DNA of 64,000 bases, taken from the NCBI GenBank assembly GCA_020636375.1, contig JACJXZ010000003.1, positions 62,001-126,000 on the forward strand. Direction: 5' to 3'. Below the pieces are notes generated by a model that did no database searches, was not told where the DNA came from, and saw nothing but the letters and a program-made list of their open reading frames with translations. Shown here piece after piece: positions 33,719 through 42,873 of this stretch (positions are counted from its first letter, which is position 1; each line of letters opens with the position of its first letter). Both the position numbers and the translations under genes were made by a program. Origin of the DNA: Lewinellaceae bacterium (GTDB taxonomy: Bacteria > Bacteroidota > Bacteroidia > Chitinophagales > Saprospiraceae).

Positions 33719-36700
33719 ATGAAATTCATGAAATTACTTACACAACAAGCACTCTTCAGCCCTTTGGATGATGCCCTCCGGAAGGGAACACCGATCGCTC
33801 CGGTCTTTATTCTCGCATTCTTACTGTTGTTGCCGGCATTCCTTCCGGCACAAATGACGTTCAGGGCCTATCTGGCCGGCCGCAACGAGGCACTGCCGGT
33901 AGTTTCCCAGGCTTCGGGAGAGATCACCGCCATCCTCGACGGCAACCAGCTGGAAGTAGTCGGCTTCTTTTCGGGGCTGGAAGGAGACTATGATGCGACA
34001 ATAGCCGGCGGCGCTCATATCCACATGGGTTATGCCGGCGAGAACGGCGGCATCGAATTGAACCTGACGCCCAACTTGTCGGCCGACCTGCGCAGCGGTG
34101 TCTTTGAGGGGCCGGCCAACACCTTCACCCTCACCGATGGCCAGGCAGATGCCCTGATGAGCCGCCGATTCTACGTCAACATCCATACAACAGCCTACAG
34201 CAGCGGAGAGCTGCGCGGACAGTTGTTGCCAGAGGCAGAGGAGTATTATTATATTAATCTCCTGGGCACCAACGAAGTCCCCGCCGTGTTTTCCCGGGGG
34301 TACGGGGCACTGGCGCTGGAACTCAATGGGGAAGAGCTCACCGTTTCGGGTTCCTTCTCCGGGCTGGAAGGCGATTTTGACGCCTCCGTTGCCGGCGGCG
34401 CGCACCTGCACCTGGCCCTGCCCGGCCAGAATGGAGACATAGCCATCGGGCTGGACGCCACCACCGGCGCCGGCCTGCGGAGCGGCGCTTTCGAAGCCGC
34501 AGGCAATACCTTTACCCTGGACGGCGACCAGCTCGCTGCCCTGCGGGAGCGGCTTCTGTATGCCAATATCCACACGACAGCCCATCCCGGCGGCGAGCTG
34601 CGCGGGCAGGTAGCTCATGCTGCTGCCCGGGTGGTCTTCCGGGCGCACCTTTCCGGCGCCAACGAAGTGCCGGCCGTGACATCTGCCGCCACCGGCGTGG
34701 TTCAGGCCGAAGTCATCGGCGACTCTATCGTCCTGGCCGGGTCGTTTAGCGGCCTGGAGAGCGACGTCAATACCAATATCGCCGGCGGCGGCCACCTCCA
34801 TACGGCCCTGGCGGGCAGTAACGGCGGCCTAGCGATCCCATTAAACCTCTCACTGGACATCAGCCAGCGGGGTGGGTTCCTGCTCCCCTCCACGAATGGC
34901 TTCGCCCTGAGTGGCGGGCTGGTATCGGCTGTGTTCGAACGCGGCCTTTATGTCAACATCCATACCCTCGATAATGAAAGCGGCGAGCTGCGCGGGCAAT
35001 TGCTCCCCGAAGCCCAGCTGGTGCTGACCGGCGTACTGTCCGGCGCTTTTGAGGTGCCCGCGCTGGCATCGCCGGCTTCCGGCGCGGTCAAAGCCGAGCT
35101 GATGGGCAACCGCCTGACGGTCAGCGGTTCGGCCGGAGGCCTGGGCAGCGCGATCAACACCGCCATCGCCGGCGGCGCACACCTGCACCTGGGCGCCGTG
35201 GGCACGAACGGGCCGGTAGAATTTCCTCTTGTCCCCGATATCAGCACCGACATGGCCAGCGCCACCTTTTCCGTCGGCATGAACACCTTCGAACTTTCTG
35301 ATGAACAGGTAACGGCCGTGGCTAACCGCGAATATTACGTCAACATCCACACCCTGGAAAATGCTTCCGGGGAAGTGCGGGGCCAGCTGCTGCGGGAAGC
35401 CAGTTACTACATGTACGCTTCCCTTTCGGGAACGAGCGAAGTGCCTGCCGTCAATTCCGGCGCTACCGGTGCCCTGGTCATGGAAGCAACCGATGGGAAG
35501 GTAGTGGCCACCGGCAGCTTCTCCGGCCTGGAGAGCCCTTTCGATCCCAATGTAATGGGCGGTGCTCATCTGCACAACGCTCTGGCCGGCGCCAACGGCG
35601 GCATCAGCTTCCCCCTGTCGGCAACCCTTGATGCAGGCAACCTGGACGGCGCCTTCCCGGCAGCGGACAACACTTTCAGCCTGAGCGAAGAACTCGAACT
35701 GGTCCTGCGGGACCGCAGTTTCTACGTCAACATCCATACAGAAGGCAATCCGGGCGGAGAACTCCGGGGACAGGTGTTGCCTTTCGCCACCGCCTATTTC
35801 ACCACTACCCTGTCCGGGCTCAACGAGGTGCAGCCAGCCGCCACTACAGCTGCCGGCGGACTCAAACTGGAACTTCGGGGCGAAGAGCTCACCATCTCCG
35901 GCGCTTTCGAAGACCTGAGCAGCGATTTTGACGCCAGCATCGGGGGCGGCGCGCATCTCCACCTGGGGGCGCCCGGCACGAACGGCGGGGTCAACCTCCC
36001 GCTGGCCGCCGATGTGGCTAATGATCTGCGAAGCGGCACTTTCCCGGCAGCAGATAACCGGTTCGCCATCTCCGGCGACCAGATACGAAGCCTCTTTTCC
36101 GGGGAATACTACGCCAATATACATACCACGATTTTCCAGGGCGGAGAGCTGCGCGGACAAATCCTGCCGGAAGCGAACTTCTTCCCCAGCGCCACCGCCG
36201 CCATTACCCTGCCGCCCGATGGTGCGGACCTGACGCTGGAGGGAGGCTCCAACACCATTTTTACCGCCCAGTGGACGCCGGCGGCCGACAGCAACCAGCT
36301 GGCCTATATCTGGCAACTGGCCGTCAACCCGGATTTCACCAGCGTCGTATTCCAACAAAACGTAGGTGCCGGCCTCGCCTTTGTTTCTGACTTCGGCACG
36401 GTGGACAACCTGCTCGCCAGCCTGGGCATTGATGTCGGAACCACTGTGACGGTGTACCACCGCGTGCTGGCTTCCGATGGCAGCGTCGCAACCGCCGGCC
36501 CTGCGGCATCGGTCAACCTCACCCGGGGCATCGTGCTGGAAGACGACTTCTGCGCCGTCCTGAGCGGGCACAACGAAGCGCTGCCGATCGCCACAACGGC
36601 CAGGGGCCGCCTGTCCGCCTCCCTGATGGATAACACCCTCGTGGTGAGCGGTTCTTTCGAAAACCTCAGCAGCCCGCTGGCGACGGACATTATGGGCGGG

Positions 36701-39499
36701 GCTCACCTGCACGTCGGCTACGCCGGCCAGAACGGCCCCATTGCTTTTCCGCTCACTGCCGAACTGAGCGACGACCAGCGCAGCGGCACATTTGATGCAG
36801 CCGAAAACACCTTCGCGCTTACCGACGAAGAAGTGCTGTTGCTGCGCGGGCGGCAGATGTACGCTAACATCCATTCTGTCAATTTCCGGAGCGGAGAGCT
36901 GCGGGGGCAACTCCTGCCCGAATCCGATGAAGTCTTTACGATGAGCCTGCTGGGCAGCAATGAAGCGCCCTCCGTGGTGTCTTCCGGCCGGGGTGCCCTC
37001 AACCTGGAGGTATCCGGCAACCAGCTCATTGTCACCGGTGCCTTTTCCGGGCTGACCGGCGACTTCGACGCCACCATCGCCGGAGGTGCCCACCTCCACG
37101 CCGGGCTGGCCGGCCAGAATGGCGGCATCGAACTCCCTCTGACGGCAGATGTGGAAGCCGATCTGAAGTCGGGCGTTTTCACCGCAGAGAACAATACTTT
37201 TGAGCTGGCCCCCGAGCTTAGAGCTGCCCTGCAGAACCGCGCCCTGTACGCCAATATCCACACTACCCTCTTCCCGTCCGGCGAGATAAGGGGCCAGGCG
37301 GTGGGCCAGCCACAGATGGTCTTTCGCGCCGGCCTGTCGGGGGCCAATGAAGTGCCAGCCGTCACCAGCTTTGCCCGCGGCGCCGTCATCGCCGAACTGT
37401 ACGAGGATACCATCCTGGTCGTCTCCGGCGCCTTCTCGGGCCTGGAGAGCGAGCTGGCAACGGATATCGGCGGCGGCGCACACATCCACCTGAGTTTCCC
37501 GGGGGAAAACAGCGGCGTGCTCATCCCGCTGACGGCGACCACCACTTCGGGCGGGCAGCGCGGCGTTTTCCTTCCGGCAGACAACACCTTCGAGCTTGGC
37601 GTCATCAACAACTTCGAATCCATCCTGCAGGGCCGCGGCCTGTATGTAAATATTCATTCGCTGGACAATCCTGCCGGGGAAATCCGCGGGCAGCTGCTGC
37701 TGGAGAGCCAGACGGTATTGAACGGCGTCCTGTCCGGCATCTTTGAAGTGCCCGAAGTCGCTACTTCTGCTGCCGGCAACATCCAGGCAGAGCTCTCCGG
37801 CAACCGGCTCACCCTCGTCGGCACATTCGACGGGCTAAGCAGCCCGATCGCAACAGATATCGGCGGCGGCGCTCATATCCATTCGGGTTTTGCCGGCTCT
37901 ACCGGCGGCATCGCCTTCCCCCTGGATTTGATTATGGACGATGATATGCAGGGCGGGCGAATCCTCCCCGCCTTCAATACCTTTGAACTGACGCCGGAGC
38001 AGGCCCGGCAGGCGAGGGCCAGGGCATTCTACGTGAATATCCACACGGAAGGAAACCCCACCGGAGAGCTGCGCGCCCAACTGGTCAACGAGGCGGCTGC
38101 TTATTTCGTAGCGCCTTTGTCTGGCGCCAGTGAAGTGCCTGCCCTGCGCACAGAAGCCAGCGGCATGGTGATCCTGGAAGTAAACGGCGGCGGCGTTATG
38201 GGAACCGGCTCTGCCCGGAACCTGAGCAGCCCGGTGGCTACCGATATTGCCGGCGGCGCCCATATCCACCAGGGATATGCCGGACAGAACGGGCCGGTCG
38301 CCCAGGTTTTGGGCATCAACCCGGACAATGGCATTTTTGCTGCCTCCGCCAACCGGTTTGCCATCACCCCGGGCTGGGGCGACACGCTGCGCACACGCCG
38401 CTACTACGTCAACGTTCATACGGAAAACAACCCGATGGGCGAGGTGCGCGGCCAACTGCTGCCCCTGGCAACCACCTACTTCACGGCCAGCCTGAGCGGC
38501 CGGAATGAAGTGCAACCGGTAGCAACCGGCGGACAGGGCGGACTGAAGCTGGAACTCACTGGCAACCAGCTGGTCCTCACCGGTGCCTTCTCCGGCCTTA
38601 CCGGTGATTTCGACGCCAATGTGGCGGGCGGCTCCCACCTGCATATCGGCGCTCCCGGCGAGAACGGCGGGCTGGATATAACGCTGGCACCAACTCTGGC
38701 CCCCGGCCTGAAGAGCGGCGTCTACACTGCCGCCGACAACAGCATCGAACTGACTGAAGAACAGGTAGCCACCCTGCGCGCCGGCAACAACTACTTCAAC
38801 CTGCACACCACCGAGTACGCCAGCGGAGAACTCCGCGGGCAGGTACTGCCGGAGATCAACTTCTTCCCCTCCGCCGAGGCGGCCATCACTGCTCCTGCCG
38901 ACGGTGCTGCCCTTACCATCGAAGGGAATCCCGAAACGCCTTTTGCCCCCCAGTGGGAAATGGCCTCTGACCGCGACCAACTGGCCTACATCTGGCAGCT
39001 CTCCGCCACCGATGACTTCAGCTCCCTGCTGGTCAATCAGAATGTCGGCGGCAATCAGGTGTTCGAAACCACCTTTGGCGTTGTCGATGTGCTGCTGGAA
39101 CAGGCGGGCGTAGGCTTGGGCGAAACCGTCACCCTCTACCATCGCGCCCTGGCTTCCGACGGCAGCGTCGCCACGCCTGGCGCGCCCGCCAGCGTCACGC
39201 TCACCCGCGGCGTTATCACCGGCACGGAGATCATTGCCCGGGAAAGCCTGCAAATGAAGGTTTTCCCCACCATCGCCCGCGAACGCGTCAACGTGCGCCT
39301 GCAAAGCAGCCAGCCCTACGACGGCCACCTGCTGCTGCGCAACGCCATCGGCCAGACGCTGGACATCCGCCCGGTACAACTGACGGCGGGCACAAACGAT
39401 GAGCAGGTCGACGTCCGGCACCTGCCCGGCGGCAATTACTTCATCCAGCTGGCTATCGATGGCCAGCTGATCGACACACAGCCGGTTATCGTGGAGTAA
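33719..39499 (+). CDS. Giant CHRD-domain T9SS-secreted protein
   Basis: 1926 residues. A signal region with a hydrophobic core at about 27-44 (APVFILAFLLLLPAFLPAQ) is followed by twelve CHRD (chordin) domains of about 128 residues. Each starts with a strand ending SG-NEVP, contains GGAHLH and the YVNIHT strand, and ends ELRGQLLPE. Linker domains of about 120 residues with YIWQL and TVYHR occur after domains 6 and 12. The C-terminus is a T9SS sorting domain (MKVFPTIARERVNVRLQ to DTQPVIVE). CHRD domains are found in chordin and many bacterial exoproteins; a binding or structural role at the surface is likely, and no catalytic site is evident. It diverges from an ECF sigma/anti-sigma pair. Confidence 0.93.
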   Translation: MKFMKLLTQQALFSPLDDALRKGTPIAPVFILAFLLLLPAFLPAQMTFRAYLAGRNEALPVVSQASGEITAILDGNQLEVVGFFSGLEGDYDATIAGGAHIHMGYAGENGGIELNLTPNLSADLRSGVFEGPANTFTLTDGQADALMSRRFYVNIHTTAYSSGELRGQLLPEAEEYYYINLLGTNEVPAVFSRGYGALALELNGEELTVSGSFSGLEGDFDASVAGGAHLHLALPGQNGDIAIGLDATTGAGLRSGAFEAAGNTFTLDGDQLAALRERLLYANIHTTAHPGGELRGQVAHAAARVVFRAHLSGANEVPAVTSAATGVVQAEVIGDSIVLAGSFSGLESDVNTNIAGGGHLHTALAGSNGGLAIPLNLSLDISQRGGFLLPSTNGFALSGGLVSAVFERGLYVNIHTLDNESGELRGQLLPEAQLVLTGVLSGAFEVPALASPASGAVKAELMGNRLTVSGSAGGLGSAINTAIAGGAHLHLGAVGTNGPVEFPLVPDISTDMASATFSVGMNTFELSDEQVTAVANREYYVNIHTLENASGEVRGQLLREASYYMYASLSGTSEVPAVNSGATGALVMEATDGKVVATGSFSGLESPFDPNVMGGAHLHNALAGANGGISFPLSATLDAGNLDGAFPAADNTFSLSEELELVLRDRSFYVNIHTEGNPGGELRGQVLPFATAYFTTTLSGLNEVQPAATTAAGGLKLELRGEELTISGAFEDLSSDFDASIGGGAHLHLGAPGTNGGVNLPLAADVANDLRSGTFPAADNRFAISGDQIRSLFSGEYYANIHTTIFQGGELRGQILPEANFFPSATAAITLPPDGADLTLEGGSNTIFTAQWTPAADSNQLAYIWQLAVNPDFTSVVFQQNVGAGLAFVSDFGTVDNLLASLGIDVGTTVTVYHRVLASDGSVATAGPAASVNLTRGIVLEDDFCAVLSGHNEALPIATTARGRLSASLMDNTLVVSGSFENLSSPLATDIMGGAHLHVGYAGQNGPIAFPLTAELSDDQRSGTFDAAENTFALTDEEVLLLRGRQMYANIHSVNFRSGELRGQLLPESDEVFTMSLLGSNEAPSVVSSGRGALNLEVSGNQLIVTGAFSGLTGDFDATIAGGAHLHAGLAGQNGGIELPLTADVEADLKSGVFTAENNTFELAPELRAALQNRALYANIHTTLFPSGEIRGQAVGQPQMVFRAGLSGANEVPAVTSFARGAVIAELYEDTILVVSGAFSGLESELATDIGGGAHIHLSFPGENSGVLIPLTATTTSGGQRGVFLPADNTFELGVINNFESILQGRGLYVNIHSLDNPAGEIRGQLLLESQTVLNGVLSGIFEVPEVATSAAGNIQAELSGNRLTLVGTFDGLSSPIATDIGGGAHIHSGFAGSTGGIAFPLDLIMDDDMQGGRILPAFNTFELTPEQARQARARAFYVNIHTEGNPTGELRAQLVNEAAAYFVAPLSGASEVPALRTEASGMVILEVNGGGVMGTGSARNLSSPVATDIAGGAHIHQGYAGQNGPVAQVLGINPDNGIFAASANRFAITPGWGDTLRTRRYYVNVHTENNPMGEVRGQLLPLATTYFTASLSGRNEVQPVATGGQGGLKLELTGNQLVLTGAFSGLTGDFDANVAGGSHLHIGAPGENGGLDITLAPTLAPGLKSGVYTAADNSIELTEEQVATLRAGNNYFNLHTTEYASGELRGQVLPEINFFPSAEAAITAPADGAALTIEGNPETPFAPQWEMASDRDQLAYIWQLSATDDFSSLLVNQNVGGNQVFETTFGVVDVLLEQAGVGLGETVTLYHRALASDGSVATPGAPASVTLTRGVITGTEIIARESLQMKVFPTIARERVNVRLQSSQPYDGHLLLRNAIGQTLDIRPVQLTAGTNDEQVDVRHLPGGNYFIQLAIDGQLIDTQPVIVE
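33860..39220 (+). repeat. Two-copy super-repeat inside the CHRD gene
   Basis: Half 1 (33860-36547, 2688 bases) and half 2 (36548 to about 39220) each hold six CHRD domains plus one linker domain. Domain n resembles domain n+6 more than its neighbours: NEALP in 1 and 7, LLG in 2 and 8, FRA-LSGANEVPAVTS in 3 and 9, GVLSG-FEVP in 4 and 10, NEVQP with GGLKLEL in 6 and 12. Confidence 0.8.
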
Positions 39500-39540
39500 T
39501 CGTTAATCTACCTGCTGATTTTTGAAACCTCCATTACATA

Positions 39541-39576
39541 AGCCCTGGCGGGACTTGCTTCCGCCGGGGCTTTTCT
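39541..39576 (+). terminator. Terminator of the CHRD gene
   Basis: AGCCCTGGCGG pairs with CCGCCGGGGCT across a 9-base loop and is followed by TTTTCT. It ends next to the stop of the convergent YCII gene and may serve both. Confidence 0.8.
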
Positions 39577-39583
39577 ATGGCCC

Positions 39584-40078
39584 CTAAATATCCTCTTTGG
39601 CAATAATCTTATGCCATTCGTTCAACTTCGGCAGCGCGGCTGACCCGTACCACGGGCGCAGCTCCATCACCAGCCGGCCCGCCTGGATGGACGGGTCGGT
39701 TGCCGTGAGCGCTTCGGCCTCTTCGATGGTACGGACATCGAATACGTAGATGCCCCGCACCTCGCCATTGTCCATGAAAGGGCCGGCGAGTACCAGCTTG
39801 CCCTCTTCCGCCAGGCGGCGGATGTTGTCGAGGTGGGCGCGCTGCAACTGAGCCGCCTCCAGGGAATCCTGGCTGCGGGTGGGGCCGGCCTTGAGGAAGG
39901 CCATCACGTATTGCTTCATGCCGTAGGGGTCGGCGCCCAGCTCCCGGGCCAGCTCGGGGTTGTAAGCGGACGTGTCAGGCGTTTCGGTTTTGGCGGCTGC
40001 CGTTTCGGTGGATGAAGAATTGGGCTGGCTGCATGCCGCCAGCCACAGGATGGAGAAAAACAGAAATAGTCGGGTCAT
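39584..40078 (-). CDS. YCII-domain lipoprotein
   Basis: 164 residues from ATG at 40078, chosen because it starts a lipoprotein signal with lipobox LAAC; the longer frame adds 52 unsupported residues. After a Ser/Thr/Glu-rich linker, the YCII-related domain covers about 60-155: a ferredoxin-like fold with QLQRAHLDNIRRLAEEGKLV, AGPFMDNGEVRGIYVFD and the closing ALTATDPSIQAGRLVMELRP. YCII proteins are small putative enzymes with a conserved His-Asp pair; His93 (RAHLD) and the DPS aspartate fit. An exported, lipid-anchored form is common in Bacteroidota. Substrate unknown. Confidence 0.82.
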   Translation of the reverse strand: MTRLFLFFSILWLAACSQPNSSSTETAAAKTETPDTSAYNPELARELGADPYGMKQYVMAFLKAGPTRSQDSLEAAQLQRAHLDNIRRLAEEGKLVLAGPFMDNGEVRGIYVFDVRTIEEAEALTATDPSIQAGRLVMELRPWYGSAALPKLNEWHKIIAKEDI

Positions 40079-40263
40079 GATGATTGTTTTTTCGAAAAAT
40101 AACAAAAGTCCGGAATTGGAGGATAGAATCGGGACAGTGCATTTGAAGGGTTGCCGGCATTTGGGCGAAAAAACAGAGAAATGTGTGAAGCGGGACAAAG
40201 TGATTTTCTTCAGGCTTTCCCAAAAAAGGGCCAAGATTTGCTAAATTGCAATAAACACCTTTC

Positions 40264-42807
40264 ATGATCATGAAAGCGCTATCAACCCTTCTTTGCCTCG
40301 TACTGCTCTTCTCATTCCTGGCCTGTTCTCCCACCCCTGGTCCCCATTCGAAGAAAGAATACCCCGCTGACTGGTTCTACCGGCAACGGGCTTATCCTCA
40401 TGGGCGAATTGACAAACAGCTCTACCTGGACGCCCTGCGGGAAAAAATGGCGCGGGAGCGGATAGCCGGCCGCGGCGTATCGTCCTGGGAATTCGCCGGG
40501 CCCACCAATATCGGAGGCCGGATTACCGATGTGGAAATGGACCCTGCGAACATGGATGTCATCTACGCCGGCGCTGCTTCCGGCGGCATTTTCAAATCGG
40601 AAGACCAGGGAGAAAGCTGGCGGCCTGTTTTTGATGAAGCGCTGAGCCTGTCCATTGGAGATATCGCTATGGCACCCTCTGACCCGGACATCCTGTACGT
40701 CGGTACCGGGGAGGCCAACGCCGGAGGAGGCAGCCTGGCTTATGATGGCGCGGGCATCTATAAGTCAATCGACGGCGGGGACAGCTGGGAGCACCTGGGC
40801 ATGGAAAATATCGGCAGCGTTGGTAAAGTGCTGGTCCATCCCCATGACCCCAACCGGGTATGGGTCGCGGCCATGGGCACCTTGTTCGCCAATAGCCAGG
40901 ACCGCGGCGTATACCGAACCGCCGACGGCGGGCAAAGCTGGGAGCAGGTGCTCTTCGTTTCCGACTCTACCGGCGCTATCGACCTGGCCCTGCACCTCAC
41001 TGACCCGGACATCATTTACGCCGCCACCTGGGAGCGCATCCGCCGGCCGGACCGGCGGCAGTACGGGGGCCCCACCTCCGGCATTTACCGATCGGTTGAC
41101 GGTGGAGATAGCTGGACCGAACTTTCAGTGGGCCTGCCGCAGGAAGATAACGGGCGCATCGGGTTGGCCGTCACGCCGGCAGCGCCCGACATGGTATTTG
41201 CCCTTTACACCGATGAGATCGGCTACCACAAGGACCTTTTTCAGTCCTTCGACAAAGGGGAAAGCTGGATGGCGTTCGATCCCGGCGCTCTTCAAAACAT
41301 ATTAATCGACGTACCCTACGCCTGGTGGTTCGGCAGGTTATACGTCCATCCGGAAGACCCGGCAACTGTTTTTATGCTCGGCTTATTCACCTACCGAACC
41401 AAAAACGGGGGCGCCAGTTGGGAAAACATCAACTACAACGACAGCGTGGACGTCCATGTCGATCCCCACGCCCTGTTCATCCACCCCCTCGACCCTGAAT
41501 TCGTTGTGCTGGGAAATGACGGCGGGTTGTACATCAGCCGGAACGGGGGAGATACCTGGGAGCACAAAAACAGCCTGCCCATTACCCAGTTTTATACCTG
41601 CGAGATCGATTACCTCGCTCCCGAACGCCTCTACGGCGGTGCTCAGGACAACGGCACCAACCGAACCCTCGCCGGCGGGCAGGACGACTGGCAGCAAATC
41701 TTCGGCGGCGACGGCATGGTCGTAAAAGTGGATCCGGCCAACAACAGTGTCCTTTTCGTTGAATATCAATACGGCGGCCTCTTCCGGTCGGATGACGGAG
41801 GCAATACCTGGCAAAATGCAGCGGAAGGTATCAGTCCCTCGGAACGCAGAAACTGGAAAACGCCCTACGTTCTTGCCCCCGGCAACCCCCAAAGGATATT
41901 TTACGGGACCTCCCGCTTGTTCCGTTCCGACAACCGGGGAGACAGCTGGACGGCCATCAGCCCTGACCTGACGGGCGACCCACCGCCCCAGACGCCCTTT
42001 TTTGCTTACGGCACCATCACAACTATCGCTGTTTCGCCGGCTGATGAAGACGTCATTTATGTGGGTACAGATAATGGGATGATATGGAGGACGACAAACG
42101 GTGGTGGTTTAACCGGTTGGGATTTATTGTCTGCCGATCTTCCGGACCGCTGGACCACGGCAGTGGCCACCCACCCCTCCGACCCGAATACTGCCTATGT
42201 CACCTTCTCTGGTTACCGGTACAATGAATACCTTCCTCATGTTTTTCAAACCAAAGACGGCGGCGCCACCTGGAATGACATCTCCGCCGGCCTGCCGGAA
42301 GTGCCGGCCAACGATATCGCCGTCGATCCGGAAAACCCGGAATGGCTCTACCTCGCCACCGATGTCGGCGTCTTTTTTAGTACAGACGAAGGGCTGAACT
42401 GGGAAGTGCTGGGCATGGGGCTGCCAAACGTGCCCGTTACCGGCCTTTGCCTGCACAACCCCACCCGCAAACTGGTGGCCGCCACCTATGGCCGGTCGAT
42501 GTATGCCATTCAGCTGGATGAATCCGTAGCTGTCGGGGAACCTGAATGGAACGTCGAAGGAATGGAAGTTTTTCCCAATCCTGCCTCTGAAGTCGCCAAT
42601 ATCCGGTTCCAAATGAGAGGAGAGGCAGCAGCCGAAATATTGCTTTTTGACAACAACGGAAGGTTGGTTGAACGGGCCTTTCAGGGAAGGCTTGGGCAAG
42701 GAACCCATAATTTTGAAGTAGCCCTGAGCGGGTTGCCGGCCGGAATTTACGTGGGGCAGGTAAAGGCTGGCAGAAGAGTGTTCAGCCGGACACTCCTTAA
42801 AAAGTGA
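40264..42807 (+). CDS. Asp-box beta-propeller protein with T9SS tail
   Basis: 847 residues. After the signal, the body contains about ten Asp-box (BNR/sortilin-like) motifs of the form S-x-D-x-G-x-x-W (SEDQGESW, SIDGGDSW, SVDGGDSW, SDDGGNTW, TKDGGATW), each after a strand such as DIIYAGT. This indicates one or two beta-propellers. The C-terminal about 85 residues form a T9SS sorting domain (MEVFPNPASEVANIRF to FSRTLLKK). The N-terminus shows a lipobox-like FLAC at about 19-22, which would compete with T9SS anchoring. Asp-box propellers occur in sialidases, sortilins and binding proteins; no sialidase Arg triad was recognised, so binding is more likely than catalysis. A paralogue follows. Confidence 0.88.
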   Translation: MIMKALSTLLCLVLLFSFLACSPTPGPHSKKEYPADWFYRQRAYPHGRIDKQLYLDALREKMARERIAGRGVSSWEFAGPTNIGGRITDVEMDPANMDVIYAGAASGGIFKSEDQGESWRPVFDEALSLSIGDIAMAPSDPDILYVGTGEANAGGGSLAYDGAGIYKSIDGGDSWEHLGMENIGSVGKVLVHPHDPNRVWVAAMGTLFANSQDRGVYRTADGGQSWEQVLFVSDSTGAIDLALHLTDPDIIYAATWERIRRPDRRQYGGPTSGIYRSVDGGDSWTELSVGLPQEDNGRIGLAVTPAAPDMVFALYTDEIGYHKDLFQSFDKGESWMAFDPGALQNILIDVPYAWWFGRLYVHPEDPATVFMLGLFTYRTKNGGASWENINYNDSVDVHVDPHALFIHPLDPEFVVLGNDGGLYISRNGGDTWEHKNSLPITQFYTCEIDYLAPERLYGGAQDNGTNRTLAGGQDDWQQIFGGDGMVVKVDPANNSVLFVEYQYGGLFRSDDGGNTWQNAAEGISPSERRNWKTPYVLAPGNPQRIFYGTSRLFRSDNRGDSWTAISPDLTGDPPPQTPFFAYGTITTIAVSPADEDVIYVGTDNGMIWRTTNGGGLTGWDLLSADLPDRWTTAVATHPSDPNTAYVTFSGYRYNEYLPHVFQTKDGGATWNDISAGLPEVPANDIAVDPENPEWLYLATDVGVFFSTDEGLNWEVLGMGLPNVPVTGLCLHNPTRKLVAATYGRSMYAIQLDESVAVGEPEWNVEGMEVFPNPASEVANIRFQMRGEAAAEILLFDNNGRLVERAFQGRLGQGTHNFEVALSGLPAGIYVGQVKAGRRVFSRTLLKK

Positions 42808-42873
42808 CTTTCTTCGTATTTTCAACGCTCGTTTCCATAATTGCTCTTTGCAACTTATACAATTCAATATTAC

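Noticed and set aside
34850..37657. 935-codon minus-strand frame opposite the CHRD gene
   Set aside because: Antisense shadow of the repetitive CHRD coding sequence; the translation is a low-quality repeat of the same pattern.
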